Below are positions 16,236 through 28,980 of a stretch of 64,000 nt of DNA, piece after piece; positions within the stretch are counted from its first letter, which is position 1, and every line of letters begins with the position of its first letter. The notes below the pieces were generated by a model that did not search any database, had not been told where the DNA came from, and saw only the letters and a list, made by a program, of their open reading frames with translations. The stretch is taken from positions 337,563 through 401,562 of the forward strand of contig CAJNOP010000131.1 in NCBI GenBank assembly GCA_905250075.1, in the 5' to 3' direction. The position numbers were made by a program, and so were the translations under genes. This DNA is from Rotaria sp. Silwood1. Lineage: Eukaryota > Rotifera > Eurotatoria > Philodinida > Philodinidae.

Positions 16236-17408
16236 GGAAACTATGCGTAAAGTGAGACCAAAATATAACAGACCTTGAATAAATTTAAACAATTTTATTT
16301 GAAATAAAATATTGAAAAAAATGAAAGTAAACATTTCAATGTTATGAAAAGCGAATGGTACACGTGTCACCAACAATAATAACAACGGAGAATAGTCAGA
16401 AATGGACAAGTGTATTTTTTCACTGAGAAATCGAAGTTTCACTGGTGGTATATAGTGTGATGATGTGAAGAAACACATGATTGATTTTTAATATAATCCA
16501 ATATAGAATCGAATAGAATAAGCTATATATGTATCATGTTACCAGTAACCAAAAATAATCTAAATATATTGATTGTATTCATTGACAAGCATGATTTATT
16601 TTATCATATTCTGAGGCGTATTGTCAATGGTAAGATATTGAAGATCAGAAAAATCATATACTTTTGAATGGAGTATTGGATTGACACGAATATACTTATG
16701 TCCCTATACAAATTATGCTAGAATGTAATTGATTTCTATCTGTAAGTCAAAACGTGACACATGTTCGTCAATAAAGAATAGTACTATATATTAATTAATA
16801 TCCATGCTAATTCTACATAAAAATACATTCAAAATATAGATAATGTATGGTAAATCTTCTTTGAAGAAACCATGTGATTACATAGATCGTTGTCGTTCCT
16901 GTTCATATACTACTATTTTATAAATAATCAGGCATCTTCAGTAGTGTTTTATACGATGAAATATAATGCGTGTATTATATATACAGAGAATAAATTTCGT
17001 TGACCAAAGCCGAGCACGAAAAATTGATGATGAAAATCTAGATAGACTTTGATAGCGAAACATGTGACAAACATTAAGAAATTTCAGTAATCTTCAAGAT
17101 CATATTTCAAGTAATATTAGTTAATGGTAAATATAGTATTAATAAAAGGGTGTGGATGTCACTGCACAGAAGAATAACACACACATTTACACCGAAGTCA
17201 TCGGTAATTACTGAGCGTCAATGTCAGTGATCAGTTAACTGAAATTGCACATTCCTAGTGCAGGTAATGATTTTCTCTTAGTGCAAACCCCCAGTTCAAT
17301 ACACAGCACAAATCTGGTTTGGTGTTGATGATAATTTATGCCCAATATTTATTTTTTCTGATAGCTCTGTGCGCAATAATTATAATGGCACTGAATTATT
17401 TCACTCAT
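16236..17408. other. Intergenic, no supported gene
   Basis: Very AT-rich sequence between the GPCR and the convergent secreted-protein gene. Near 17150-17200 there is a short GTGTGGATG...ACACACAC pair. No coding region supported. Confidence 0.55.
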
Positions 17409-17870
17409 TCATTCTACAAAGACAGGCTTTGTACATTGACGACGACATCCTCCACAGCATTTTAATTCGCCTTCACACTCACTATCATCAGCGCATAGAG
17501 AAATACAAATGCGGCTTGGGCCTAATGATGGTGGACAAAAGCCTGCCTTGTTTGGATTGCGTTCGGGTGGTTGTTGAGTACGAGGACAACACACAGCATA
17601 AGCATCGTTCGGTGCAATGGTACATTGATGTGTTGATGGGCATTCACGACGATTGGGACTACGTCCACAAAAGTAGCCTTCCAGTGGAACTTCGTCTTGG
17701 TCACATGGACTTGTCTTGCATTTGCACATCAAATGTCCATTGGAGTCACGTTGAAAACCGTATTGACAGTAGATCATACACATACGCGGAGTTCGTTCAT
17801 ACGACGAGCCAGAAACTAGTGTAGATGCTGCTGCGATGCACAAAATAAGAATAAAGCTGGCCAGAGTCAT
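17409..17870 (-). CDS. Secreted antistasin-like/WAP domain protein, putative protease inhibitor
   Basis: A 153-aa single-exon protein. Residues 1-21 or so form a clear signal peptide (MTLASFILILCIAAAS). A Cys-rich segment follows, C...CQYGFQRDSNGHLMCKC, which resembles an antistasin-type inhibitor domain. Then comes a second Cys-rich block (GYFCGRSPNRRECP ... AVCCPRTQ) and a C-terminal WAP (four-disulfide core) domain with all eight cysteines, including the ECEGELKCCGGCRRQC region. Both recognised domain types commonly inhibit serine proteases extracellularly, so a secreted inhibitor is the likely role. A TATA box lies 60-68 bases upstream, supporting the ATG at 17870. Confidence 0.85.
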   Translation of the reverse strand: MTLASFILILCIAAASTLVSGSSYERTPRMCMIYCQYGFQRDSNGHLMCKCKTSPCDQDEVPLEGYFCGRSPNRRECPSTHQCTIAPNDAYAVCCPRTQQPPERNPNKAGFCPPSLGPSRICISLCADDSECEGELKCCGGCRRQCTKPVFVE

Positions 17871-18447
17871 TCTTAGCGATAGAAATAAATGATGAAATCA
17901 AAGCAAGTGAATACTTTCGAGGTTCTTTACTTTTTATATTATCAAGCGTCAGCTGACGAATATACCCACATTCTGCATTTTCAGAAGAAAAATTGTTTTT
18001 TTTTAATTGATAAATATTGTGTCTTTCAAAAGATAGGCTTTTTACACACACAAGGATTGTCATCCTAACATATTTGCTCTTCAATACAGCCAGAACTATC
18101 ACTACTATAACAACACAAATGCCGAAGCCTGATTGTGGTAGAGATTTATTTGATTTGTTGATCATAGGTGAAAGGGCATAATAATTTGTCAATAGGCATT
18201 CATGACGATTGAGATCAGATTCCAGATGATGGTGGTATGGCAGGAAACAACCAGATCCGAAATTGATCCCTACATGGGTTTCAGACTTGATTTCTATCAA
18301 GTTCTGCACCTGTAAATAATGTTCAGATACAGTTGTAGTTTTCCAACACGGTTCCTGACTAACGATACGTCGATTGATCACGACCAGGGCTAACTGATCG
18401 AATTGTATCGTTTCGAGCCCTGATACGAATTCTGGAACCGATAACAA
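17797..18447 (-). other. Uncharacterised 216-codon open frame
   Basis: Long for this AT-rich DNA, but with no recognised domain. It has one hydrophobic stretch (GFGICVVIVVIVLAVL) and overlaps the 5' end of the WAP gene and its TATA box in another frame, which argues against expression as drawn. Another frame of the same DNA encodes Cys-rich pieces interrupted by stops, so it may be the relic of an extracellular-domain gene. Confidence 0.2.
17930..17938 (-). promoter_or_regulatory. TATA box of the WAP-domain gene
   Basis: Reads TATAAAAAG on the minus strand, 60-68 bases upstream of the start codon at 17870. That spacing suits a short 5' untranslated region. Confidence 0.6.
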
Positions 18448-21400
18448 ATACTGTGTCAGGATCAGCCTCGCTGTACGGTGGTCTCAGTTTCGGAATATCG
18501 TTAGTCTTTACTTAAAATTTTAAGAGCGTTAGGTAAAGTAGACATTAACTGGTAATTATTTCATCGTGTTTGACATATGCAAAACAAATAAGAGAAGAAA
18601 TCAATACAAATATGTTTATTTTCTATTGAAATCAACTGCAACCAAAAAGAATAGAAATAAAATCTTTTTGAATGTCAATTTTTTATTTAATATGATTATA
18701 ATGCGAGGAGAAAGAAGGTGTTTTAAATTCCTCGAAAAATCGGTATCAATCACATAAGATCATGAAGTACACCAGAAATCAATGAGAAGTATTGCGAAGC
18801 ATTCGAAGGATTTGGAAAATTTTGAGCAATTTTCTGTGGACTTTTGACTTTGAATGATTTCGACTGAATTTGGTTGATTTCATGATTAGAAGTGTTTCGT
18901 AATAATTTTTGAGTAGTTTCAATATTCTTATTTATCTGTAGATCACTGCCAAATAAGAAAAATCAGAAATACTTCTTTTTCATTGTTATAAAAGCTAAAA
19001 GATTGGGTCAAAGTTGTTATCGATTGTAATCGTATGCATATTGCCAAAAACAATCAATTAAAGACAACAACTATAATCGAGTACTGAAATTCTGTTAATC
19101 AGTTATAATCACACACTTTCAATGATGATCGATTTGCCATTGTTATCCATTACCAGATTTTATAATCGAAAAAATGAAAAATAACAACTTAATAACGAAC
19201 CCTGAACCACATTTTCGATAATCATCAACTCATAAATCCATGGTACTCAATCAAAGTCTTAGAACTTCAACCATAATCTAGCGAAATTGTATAAAATAAC
19301 AAGAATTTTCTAGCAAATTTTTGATTCGATTTAATTTTTCAATGAGACTGACTAATATTTTGAGATCTTTGTATTTTTCTTTTTATTTCAGAGAACTAGA
19401 AGTATCTTTTCATCGATTGCTTTGAAGAAATTATAGAAATATTTATTGCTGATCTTGTAGCCCGAAAGAGATCATGTTCTGATGCATATGTTTTATGAGG
19501 TCCATTAAAAGTGAGCATAAAATCTCAAAATGTTCTTCCATGTTTGAATAGTTCAAAACATTTCGCTTATTTTCCTATTAGTGCACGTATTTTTTTCTGT
19601 GTTGTTTCTATTTACATATTCTTATCAAAGTTAATATTCAATAATTCGATGCTTCGTATTTTTTTTTGTTATTTTGATTTGTTACAATTTTATCTTGTCT
19701 TTATTTCTTATTCTTTGCTAGTTATTAATGTATTTTTTGTCTGTTGTTAATGATCATTCTATGTACATGTTTGTTGTCAAAAATACTCATCATGTTAGAT
19801 TATACCACACAAAAAAACAAAATCCAATTCGATCAGTGAGAAAGAAAGATTATCAAAGACTTCGTTGTCTATTCGTTCAAGACATTGTTTACATTATCTT
19901 CGATACATCAATGAATATGTACTCTTTGCTTTTTTGCCAGACTTATATGACTGTCTCAATTCGAATTATAATTTTATAATTAGGATAAAATTTATCTTTT
20001 GCTTTTTTGCTATTTCAACAGGGAGGCCGTCTTTTTTCATTTATTTTCGAAGGTTTTATAAGCTCTTAGCTCTCCATTTATATTCGAACTCGAATTAGGC
20101 ATCTCATGGCATTTGGTGTTGTTACATTACTTAGTTTAGTTTGGCTGTTTTAGTAGAATAAATCTAAGTACATCATTCATTTTAAAGAAATATAATAAAG
20201 ATATTGTTCTTTTTTATTTATTAATGAAGAACAGAAGAATTCTTTTGGAAAATTTGAACTAAATAAAATTATTTAAGAAAAATAATTTTCATATGCAATA
20301 GTGAAATTATCTGATCAAAATAATTTGTATCTAGTTGAATCTGAGCATATTGATATTATAATTAATATTTACCAATCAGATCGATTTCTTGAAAAAATTC
20401 AATGAAGTTAAAGAAAAAAGTCATTTCAATAGTTGTTGTCTATCTAGAGAAATTTTTGCAGTCTCAATTACTTGGCAACAACTTCCAGATAAGCTTAATT
20501 TTCTTCCTAATTTGCAGTTATTAAATGTCAGTCCATTATCGATGTCGACTAATGCTTATGAAAGAATGCACTCATTCTGTGACAGTTTTCCAGATACTTT
20601 AAAACACATGTAAAAAATTCTTTATCGTTAGAAAATCATATTTATTCTTAAGAATAAACATTTTTATATTTATTGAAATATACGTATTAATATGTGTAAA
20701 CGATCTACTACGATAAAAATCAGACATTATTTAATTGTTTTTTCAATGACACTGTTCCAATCTACCATCTGAAACATATGAAATCGATATGTTTTACTTT
20801 ATGAAAGTTTTAAATAATACGAAAGAGTAATTTCGATTGTCACAATCTATTCTACATCAATCTGATATGCAAATATATACATAATAATCATTTTTTGATG
20901 CATTATCTTATATTTATGATATATTATGAAATTGAGTATAGTAACACGAAAGATTAGTATAACTAAAATGGTCTGTGATGAATGAGGTATTTTCCGATTT
21001 AAAATTTATCAATAATCAACAAAAATCTATTACTTGAAGAAATACAATACATAGCTACGAAACTTATCGCAAAGACTGAATCATGTTCATTAAGGTTAAA
21101 GATTGCACGAGAGTTTGACATGATATTACATGTTTGATTATTCTTACCTATACATGATTTATGATCAGAATTTTTAGAAAAGAACGCCAGGTAGTTTTTC
21201 GTTAACATAAGAAAGATGCTTTCACTCTTTTTATTTCATACCGTCGGTCACATTGGCAATTGGATATATCTACAATGGTTTTTTTCTGTACACATAAATC
21301 TAATTCATCATTTTTTGGCGATAGACTTGCATGTAGACATCTACCATATGATTTATTACATAGATTATATCCTAGTATACAGCTTCTAAACAAAGAAATT

Positions 21401-24400
21401 TTTTAAAGAAAATTGTTGACTTTTCTTCTTAGAACATATGTAAATTGGCTACAATTCTGTGAACGAATGATAGATTCACAGGATCGATCGTTCTATTCGT
21501 ATCCAAGAAAACATTACCTCGAAGAAAGGGAGAAATAAACGTGTAGTATTTAGCCACGTTGCATGGTTTTCTGTCTTTTACATTTAGTATCGCTATTAAA
21601 AATGACCTATCAATAAGTAAGTAATTGTAGAATAAAATTTTAATAAGAACTGTTTTTTATAGGAAATAGCTGTTGTAAATGAAATTATTCATATTTGACA
21701 CACAATTGATGATAAACTAGTAGAGACAATTCTTACATCATTATTATAGCGAAATCATTTCAATGATTTTATTTCAGATTCAAGAATACTTGGCTATACA
21801 AAAGATTAAGAATGTCTCAGAATTTTGTTTTAGAAATATTCAGACAGAAGGTTGAGAAAGCAATGCGACAGTGAGAAATAAGTTTTTTCATACGGTTTTA
21901 GATTATTAAATTGGTCAAATTACTTTATAATGTAAACTTTTCCTATTTACTTGTGTAATCATCGTCAATGAATCAGCAGCAGCCAATTGCAACAATTCAG
22001 AGTATTCTTTAAGTACTTAAAAGAGGTTAATGGATTATGACATCATAAATATCACAAAGATAAACATCATTAAAACAATTTTTTTTACTATATGAAAAGC
22101 TGAAAAATAAAATACTATTCTTAAACAAGATGATCATTGTATTTTTCATGGTTTATCCTTTCATATTCAAAATGTTTTTTTTAAATAAAATCTATCCTTT
22201 TTTTTGTCCAGCAGACGTTATTTTTTTCAGCAAAGTTCAGTTTGAAATGAAAAACCTCGTAGACTCCGAAGCACAAGTAAAGTTATATCAAGTATTCTCG
22301 GAGGCAATGTGGATTTTTCTTCAAACGACTGAATCTGGAGATAAGTTTTCAATTGATCAGAAATGTAATTGAAAATTCGATGCATTAATGCTGACCATGA
22401 TAAAGTATTCATTCACATCAACTTTGATATGTGCAGATGATACCAAGATGTGTATTATATATTCATATTTATTCGTCAAATTTTTTAAAAAAGGTCTCAA
22501 AGATGATATTACTTTAGTAAAAAAAAATAGTTTCTTTTTTCATTCTATACTTTTCATGTTCCGATTAGATCGAAATAAGCAGACCTCACACTAGAATTAT
22601 ATTGTACATGAAAAAAGCAAAATTCCCTTATTTAGTCTTCAGAGAGACAACTATGTCGAGCTTTGTACAGATATTCTGTACAAATGGTAACAAACTTTCT
22701 AGTTATTTTTTTGTGAAAGTTACGTAAAACCAATATTTGTATAAACCGAAAATCTGCAAGTTTCTTCGTTTTGTGCAGAGTATGTGTACAAAAGCTAATA
22801 TGTCTGATTCCTTGAGTAATTATTAGGTTTTATTTTGGAAAAGTTAGGTTTGTTTGTGAAATTAATTCTAGACGATGAATACTTAAACATGAACGTCCAA
22901 AACTTATAGCGAAGACCGTTTGATAAAATTCAATTATGTATTAAACCATCAACAAAAATATAAAATGATGAATAAAAATTGTAGCAGATTTACCTCCTAT
23001 GTTATATCTCTGCAGATATTGCATTACTTTCACCATCGATTCCTACATATATAGAATGTTGAGAAAGTTCTTAAACAAAGAAAAGTTGAAAAATCTTCAT
23101 TAAGCTTCAAACAAATGAGCTAATTTTTTTATGAGGGTATAGGACAAGTTGAAATTTTTATTCATGAGTAAACAGTCTATTGGTATATATAAAACCATCA
23201 AAATTTTATGTGTTATATCATTTAAGAGCTTCTAAATCTGACAAGATTCAATAAGTGGATCTTAAAGGATCAGATAGTTACGTTTCCGACATAGTTCAAT
23301 CTGGAATCTCTAAGCTAGATTTTAATGAAGCTTGGCTAGATCTCTTGTAGAATTCCGCACTATCCAGTTTTTTTCTTAGAGAAAAATCCAAGCAATACCG
23401 ATTATGTTCAATAATTAGATTTGACAGGAACCGTTCGGATTTTCTTCGGCTCAAGCCGTTCTGGTATCCAACTGCAAGGACCCCGAAGAAACTTTTCCGA
23501 ATGTTGGATATTAATATAATACATGACTATGATAAGAACAAACACAAAAATGAAAAGTCACTCGTTTTTAGTGCCATGATGAAACTTACTTGTACTACTG
23601 TAACACAGGCTACATGATATTGTGCTATTCTACCTCAATGATCAGTACACTGAAATGTTATACAACAACGATCAGATGTCACCATCAGAGGATTTAATCT
23701 TATACATATTTTATCTAGCAAATACAACCATAATATTTCGCTAATTGGATTCAATATGGCAATGATTGAGGCATTTGCAACGAACGAACGAATAGAAACC
23801 GAATTCATTTTCTAGTTGACTACATCAACTTATAGAAATCCATGGGTTAGTTTGCAAATGACGCAATCCAACCAAACAATAGATGAAACAATAAGTCTAA
23901 AAGCTGCCCTATCTTCACTGACTATTTGTTTATAGCTTCGGTGCGAATTGTTATTCAATAGTTGAAAAGTACCAAACCATTAACATTTCCAGTTCGAACC
24001 GCAATTATATGATATACTCACATTTGAAGATGATAATCTTATATATTACTCTGTTCATTTATAAGCAACACTTATTTTTCTGATACAAGAATTCAACGAA
24101 CTACTGTTCAATACCCATCATGAATATTTGTGCATCATCCCGCTTGATTACATTTCGCTGACACAGATTCAAAACGCAGTCGAAAGCTTGCTGCATCACT
24201 TGAAACAAGGCTTAGTCAAAACATATTTGTTTGTAGCAATCCCTATTGCGTATTCTACTAACGCTGTGTTGCTTGATAATGGAAAGCAGACATCGTCATT
24301 CTATGTCAAAACAAATCAGAAGAAAACAAAAAGAGACAATCTGGTTGTACAAGCAGCACAATTGTAACTTGTGTACAATATCGCTCAAAAACAAGCAACA

Positions 24401-24482
24401 GGGTGGGAAAGAGAAGCAACACAAATTCTCGAGCACTCGTACTCACATCCACGTTCTTATGTTCAATATTAGGAGTGTTAGT
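18448..24482. other. Long intergenic stretch, no supported gene
   Basis: About 6 kb of AT-rich sequence. The frame at about 20370-20613 (+), ending near residues PDKLNFLPNLQLLNV, and those at 19511-20098 are unrecognised and not linked by convincing splice sites. Around 23428-23500 a GC-richer hairpin pairs TTCGGATTTTCTTCGG with CCGAAGAAACTTTTCCGAA. No gene called. Confidence 0.5.
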
Positions 24483-26609
24483 TTACAAGTCGTCCATGTC
24501 ATCATTCAAAAATGAAAATTGTATTCGATTTTTTTGTCGAGCATTAGCAAGAAGTTCTGCTCCTTCAGGATCGATTCGATTGTCAAAGAGGTCCAGTGTG
24601 GTTAGTGTCTGTTTTAAACTACCAATGAATTACAAATAGAGAAAGTGACGAGATATTACTTGATTCTTTTCTAGAGCTTTAGCAAGATGTTGTGCTCCTT
24701 GAACATCGATTTCATTATTATTGAGGTTCAAAGTGATCAGTGTCTATTTTGAACATACAGTGAACGATAAATAGAGGATGTGGAAATATTACTTGATTTC
24801 GTTCAAGACCTTTGCCGAGGTGTTGTGCTCCTTGAGAACCGATCTGATTGCTATTGAGATCTAGCGTAGTTAGTGCCTGTTTTGAACTAGCAGTAAATTA
24901 TAAATGAAGAAAGTGGAAATATTACTTCATTTCGTTCTAGAGCATTCCCAAAATGTTGCGCTCCTGGATCACCAATAATATTGTCACGTAGATCCAATGT
25001 GGTTAGTGTCTGTTTTGAAAAGACAGTAACTAATAGATAGATAAGGTGACGATATTACTTGATTTTGTTCGAGAGCTTGGGAAAGATGTTGTGCTCCGTC
25101 ATCACCGATTTGATTGTAGCTAATGTCTAGTGTGATTAATGTCTATTTTGAATATGCAATGAATGACAGACAGAGAAAGTAGAAATATTACTTGGTTTTG
25201 TTCCAGAGCTTTGCCAAGATGTTGTGCTCCTTGATCACTAATTTTATTGTCCCGTAGGTTCAATGTGGTTAGTGTCTATTTTGAATAGGTAACCAACGAC
25301 CAATATAGAAGGTGAGAATATTACTACCTTGTTTTGTTCGAGAGCTTTGCCCAGAAGTTGTGCCCCTTCATTACCGATTCCATCTTGACAAAGGCTCAAT
25401 GTGATTAGTACCTGTTTTGAAGAGACAGTGAATGATAGAAACAGAAAGCGTCGGTATTACTTTGTTTTTTCCGAAAGCTTTGCCGAAATACTGTGCTCCT
25501 TCATCACCAATTTGATTGTGGTTCAGGTCCAGTGTGGTTAGTGTCTTTTTTGAGCAGGCAAGTGAATGACAGATAGGGAAATTAACGATATTACTTGGTT
25601 TTGTTCGAGAGCTTCGCCAAGATATTGTGCTCCTTGATGACCGATATGATTGTAGCTAAGGTCCAGTGTAGTTAATGTCTGTTTTGAACAGTTAATGAAT
25701 GACAGATTAAGAAGGTGCCAATTTTACTTGATTTTGTTTAAGAACTTGGGAAACATGTTGTACTCCTTGATCAGCAATTTGATTTCGATACAGAATGAGT
25801 GTGGTTAGTGCCTGTTTTGGACAGGTGGTGAATAGTAGATAAAGAGAATGGATGTATTACTTGGTTTTGTTCGAGAGTTTTGCCAAGATATTGTGCTCCT
25901 TGATGACCAATTTTATTGTCCCGTAAGTTCAATGTGGTTAGTGTCTATTTTGAAGGGGTAACGAATGGCACATATAGAAGGTGATGGTATTACTTTGTTT
26001 TGTTCGAGAGCTTTGCCCAGATGTTGTGTTCCTTCGTCACCAATTCGATTGTGGCTAAGATCCAGTGTGGTTAGCATCTGTTTTGGACATATAATGAATG
26101 ATAGATAGAAAAGATGACGATATTACTTGATTTTGTTCGAGAGATTTGGAAAGATGTTGCACTCCTGAATGACCAATTTGATTCCAAGAGAGTATGAGCG
26201 TAGTCAGTGTCTATCGTGAATATGCAGTGAATGATAGATAAAGAAAATAACAGTTTTACTTTGTTTTGTTCGAGGGCTTTGCCAAGATACTGTACTCCCT
26301 CATCAGTGATTTTATTATCACACAAGCCCAGTGTGATTAGTTTCTGTTTTGAACATACAGTGAATGACGGAGAGAGAAAACAACAATATTACTTTGTTTT
26401 GCTCGAGAGCTTTGGAAAGATATTGTACTCCTTTATCACCGATTCGATTGTGGCTAACCTCAAGTCTGGTTAGTGTCTGTTTTGAACATGGATTCAATGA
26501 TAGATAGAGAATGGTGGAGTCTTACTTGATTTTGTTCGAGTGCATTGCCAAGGTGTTTTGCTTCTTGATGACCAATTCCACGGTTGATAATGCTCAGGGT
26601 GGTTAGTGT
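24483..26609 (-). repeat. 133-base tandem exon-plus-intron array encoding LRRs
   Basis: Exon starts are spaced 133 bases apart, with two exceptions (136 and 134). The repeating unit is one 84-base LRR exon plus a 49-base intron, and intron sequences are also alike (an AGTGAATGA-type tract and TTTTGAACA-like polypyrimidine ends). Units three apart often resemble each other most: DNKI occurs in the exons at 25861 and 26260, and SHNRIGD in those at 25994 and 26393. This suggests block duplication of about three units. Confidence 0.9.
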
Positions 26610-27598
26610 CTATAAGTGTGAGTTGAACTTGAAAATTCTGTGCTTCAGTTCATTCACATTGGAACTTTTCTTCAGAAAAGAAACACTCGAAAATATCCTA
26701 ATTATATAAATTTTTTATAGTGCATGATATTGTCTTCAATTTGTTGTAGGATCGATAATATAAATTTCGAAGCTTTAGAAAGAATGGAACAGTCCTATAT
26801 TGACTAAAAGAGTCTGGAATAATAAGTTCTGATACTCGTCAATGTTTAATGTAGAAAAGCGAACATTTATCATGTATGCAAAGAGGTGTTGTGCTCAAAG
26901 ACTCGTTACACCATCTGACTCCTTTTCTAGTTTTTTAAACGTTGTTAGAGTTGTGTGCATTGTCTTAGCATATGTACAATGGAACAAAAACTGCTCATAT
27001 ATCATTTTGTATCAGTAGTGTAGTAGTGTTGTTGAGACGATGTTCATGGAAAGGATCGATCTTGGAAGTGTTTTCTTTATTTCGGTTCCAATGATGATTT
27101 TCGAAATGAGAGCAGTTGTTTAAAAGTATCGTTTCGCTCAGAATTATTTAAGTTATTACTATGTCAACAAAAGATACTCATTTTCATGATGGTTGGCTTC
27201 TTAATACTGGCGTTTGTTTAGTAAAATTCAAATATTTTTCTCTGTAATCCATCACAGTTTTCCAGTGGAACCTATAGAATAAACAGTTCTCAATGAATCT
27301 CCAAATTCATTCGGTTCGATCTAGTAATTAGTGATTAGCCAAGAGAAATACTCTAGTGGGACGGTATCTAGATTTACATCTTAGATAAATGAATAATCTG
27401 TTGATGATGATAAAAGTTTAATTTTCAAATGTAACTGTGTTTTACCTGATATCGATGATAACTGTCGACAATTACAGTCATCCGTGTACAAACGTTTCGC
27501 GTCGAACATAAAATATCGAGCTCACTGAAATGGTCAAATATTCGGTCGACGAGTTCTACCGGTAATGTAAGAAGAGTTGAAATAGTCTTGGACGACAT
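24483..27598 (-). CDS. F-box plus 16-LRR protein, 17 exons
   Basis: Putative substrate-recognition subunit of an SCF-type ubiquitin ligase. Exon 1 (27446-27598) gives 51 aa with an F-box-like helix set: LTLPVELVDRIFDHFSELDI, then STRNVCTRM. After one long intron come 15 exons of exactly 84 bases, each one 28-residue ribonuclease-inhibitor-type LRR (T-L-T-T-L-D-L...N-Q-I-G-D...G-A-Q...L-G-K-A-L-E-Q-N). Plus-strand starts: 26526, 26393, 26260, 26127, 25994, 25861, 25728, 25595, 25461, 25328, 25192, 25059, 24926, 24793, 24660. A last exon (24483-24608) carries LRR 16, a 13-residue acidic tail and TAA. All exons are phase 0 and free of stops; the predicted length is 512 aa. Introns inside the array are 49-52 bases. 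The link from exon 1 to the array rests on matching phase and known F-box/LRR architecture. Confidence 0.85.
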
Positions 27599-28459
27599 GG
27601 ATGAAAATTTTTGAGATGTGTCAAATGTTGAAAAGTATATTGAATAGACAGTGTGTTAAGTCGAATTTTTTCTCGTAAATTTCTTCTGCTTTTGCAATTA
27701 TTTTTTTTGCACTAAGTAACACTAAGTGATGACAGATTGTGAAAATATCATGATAACAACTACAGGTTACTTTACGTTTTATTAAATTTTAATAGTCACG
27801 TGATAAAATACGGGTATTTATAACTTTGAGATTTTTTTTCGTTCTTCTTAGGCAAACCTCGACTGAGATATGACGGAATAGTTGGCTACATGCTTATTGT
27901 TACAACTATAGTTTATTATCTGATGACCAAGTAAATTGAAATCAACGAATCATATTTAAAGTAAGCAATTTTAGGCAGCCTCATATTTTAAATATCATCA
28001 TTATGGCTATTCAGACAACGATAAAACCGCCATTTACGCATTTATTCTCTATTTCGTCATTATCTCTTATAATGAAAGTGTGCGAAATCTAAGGGTAGGC
28101 ATTTCGTGCTGATATATAATCAATAGTTTCTAATGAAGCTCGTTTAATACCATGAAACAGTCCACCGCAAAATGACTCTATCAACTTTCTCATCGACATC
28201 ATATTTTGTTTTAGCTGCATGTTATTTAGAGTTGCGTTTTTATTATTATCCAGATTCTATCAACGTTGTTAAGCCACTTTTTGTATGAATTGGTGATTTT
28301 CGTTGAGTCATACACAAAGCTGTAAAATATAATGCTAAAAAGATCTAACTGGCAAGCTTTATCGATAATGACCAACAAGTTTTCAAATACTATCAATGTG
28401 TTGTGCTTTTGTTAAATAGTATGATTAGGTTATTCTTTTTTGTTAAAATTTTCTAGAAT
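27599..28459. other. Intergenic, no supported gene
   Basis: Upstream region of the F-box/LRR gene; AT-rich. No clear TATA box or other motif could be assigned and no coding region is supported. Confidence 0.5.
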
Positions 28460-28980
28460 TCACTTTTCTAGTGATATGGTTATCTGTTTATCTTCATCTC
28501 CGATCGAAACATGCGGTAAACATTCGAGACAAGGTTTATCAGAAATTTTAATTGCAGCGAAGACACCACTACCTTCAAGAATGCTATACAGTTCTTGCTT
28601 TTGCATTCGTTTAACATTTAAAGAAAGTGATCCAAATTTATGATCGGCTTTGCTGTTCTTGTTATAGGATAGCTTGATATCAGTTGCTGCAGAAATATTC
28701 ATCTTGTCAGCTTCAATTTTGCCACTGGCTTCAAATGTGCCACTCTTCGATTTTGCTTCAATAGTTTTGGCTTTAGCGTTACCCAGTTTCACATTGTTTC
28801 TAGCTGAGACCGACACATGATCGGCAGTCAAATCATTCGCGTTTACGGGCACCTTCTTTAGCTTCGACATTTATGTTCTCTGCTTTTGCCCCAGAAATCT
28901 TGACGTTGTCGTGAAAAGACTTAAGCTTTACATTTTGGCGCCAATATTAGTTGCAGTCAGTGATTTTTTCGCCTAAATCA
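28460..28980 (-). pseudogene. Frameshifted relic of a repetitive beta-rich protein
   Basis: The main open part (28460-28855) begins near VNANDLTADHVSV and shows a loose repeat of about 20 residues, alternating polar and hydrophobic: SARNNVKLGNAKAKTIEAKS, then TFEASGKIEADKMNISAA. Upstream, the same pattern continues in other frames: NVKLKSFHDNVKISGAKAEN at about 28880-28935, and SLTATNIGAK at about 28945-28975. At least two frameshifts therefore separate three collinear pieces. The repeat resembles solenoid, adhesin-like proteins, but I cannot name the family. A conserved tail (KPCLECLPHVSIGDEDKQ) ends before the stop at 28460. The ATG at 28870 is probably fortuitous. Confidence 0.6.

Noticed and set aside
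17369..17824. 151-codon plus-strand open frame
   Set aside because: It is the antisense shadow of the WAP-domain gene and has no domain of its own.
19511..20613. Series of plus-strand frames considered as a decayed F-box or receptor gene
   Set aside because: Pieces could not be joined by splice sites or matched to a family; the resemblance was only to generic hydrophobic patterns.
23985..24010. Box-B-like GGTTCGAACTG on the minus strand, considered as a tRNA
   Set aside because: No box A or acceptor pairing at the expected distance.
26071..26473. Open frames of 80-84 codons on either strand inside the LRR array
   Set aside because: The minus-strand one reads through an exon into its intron, and the plus-strand one is antisense. 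The exon model with 84-base LRRs explains the sequence.
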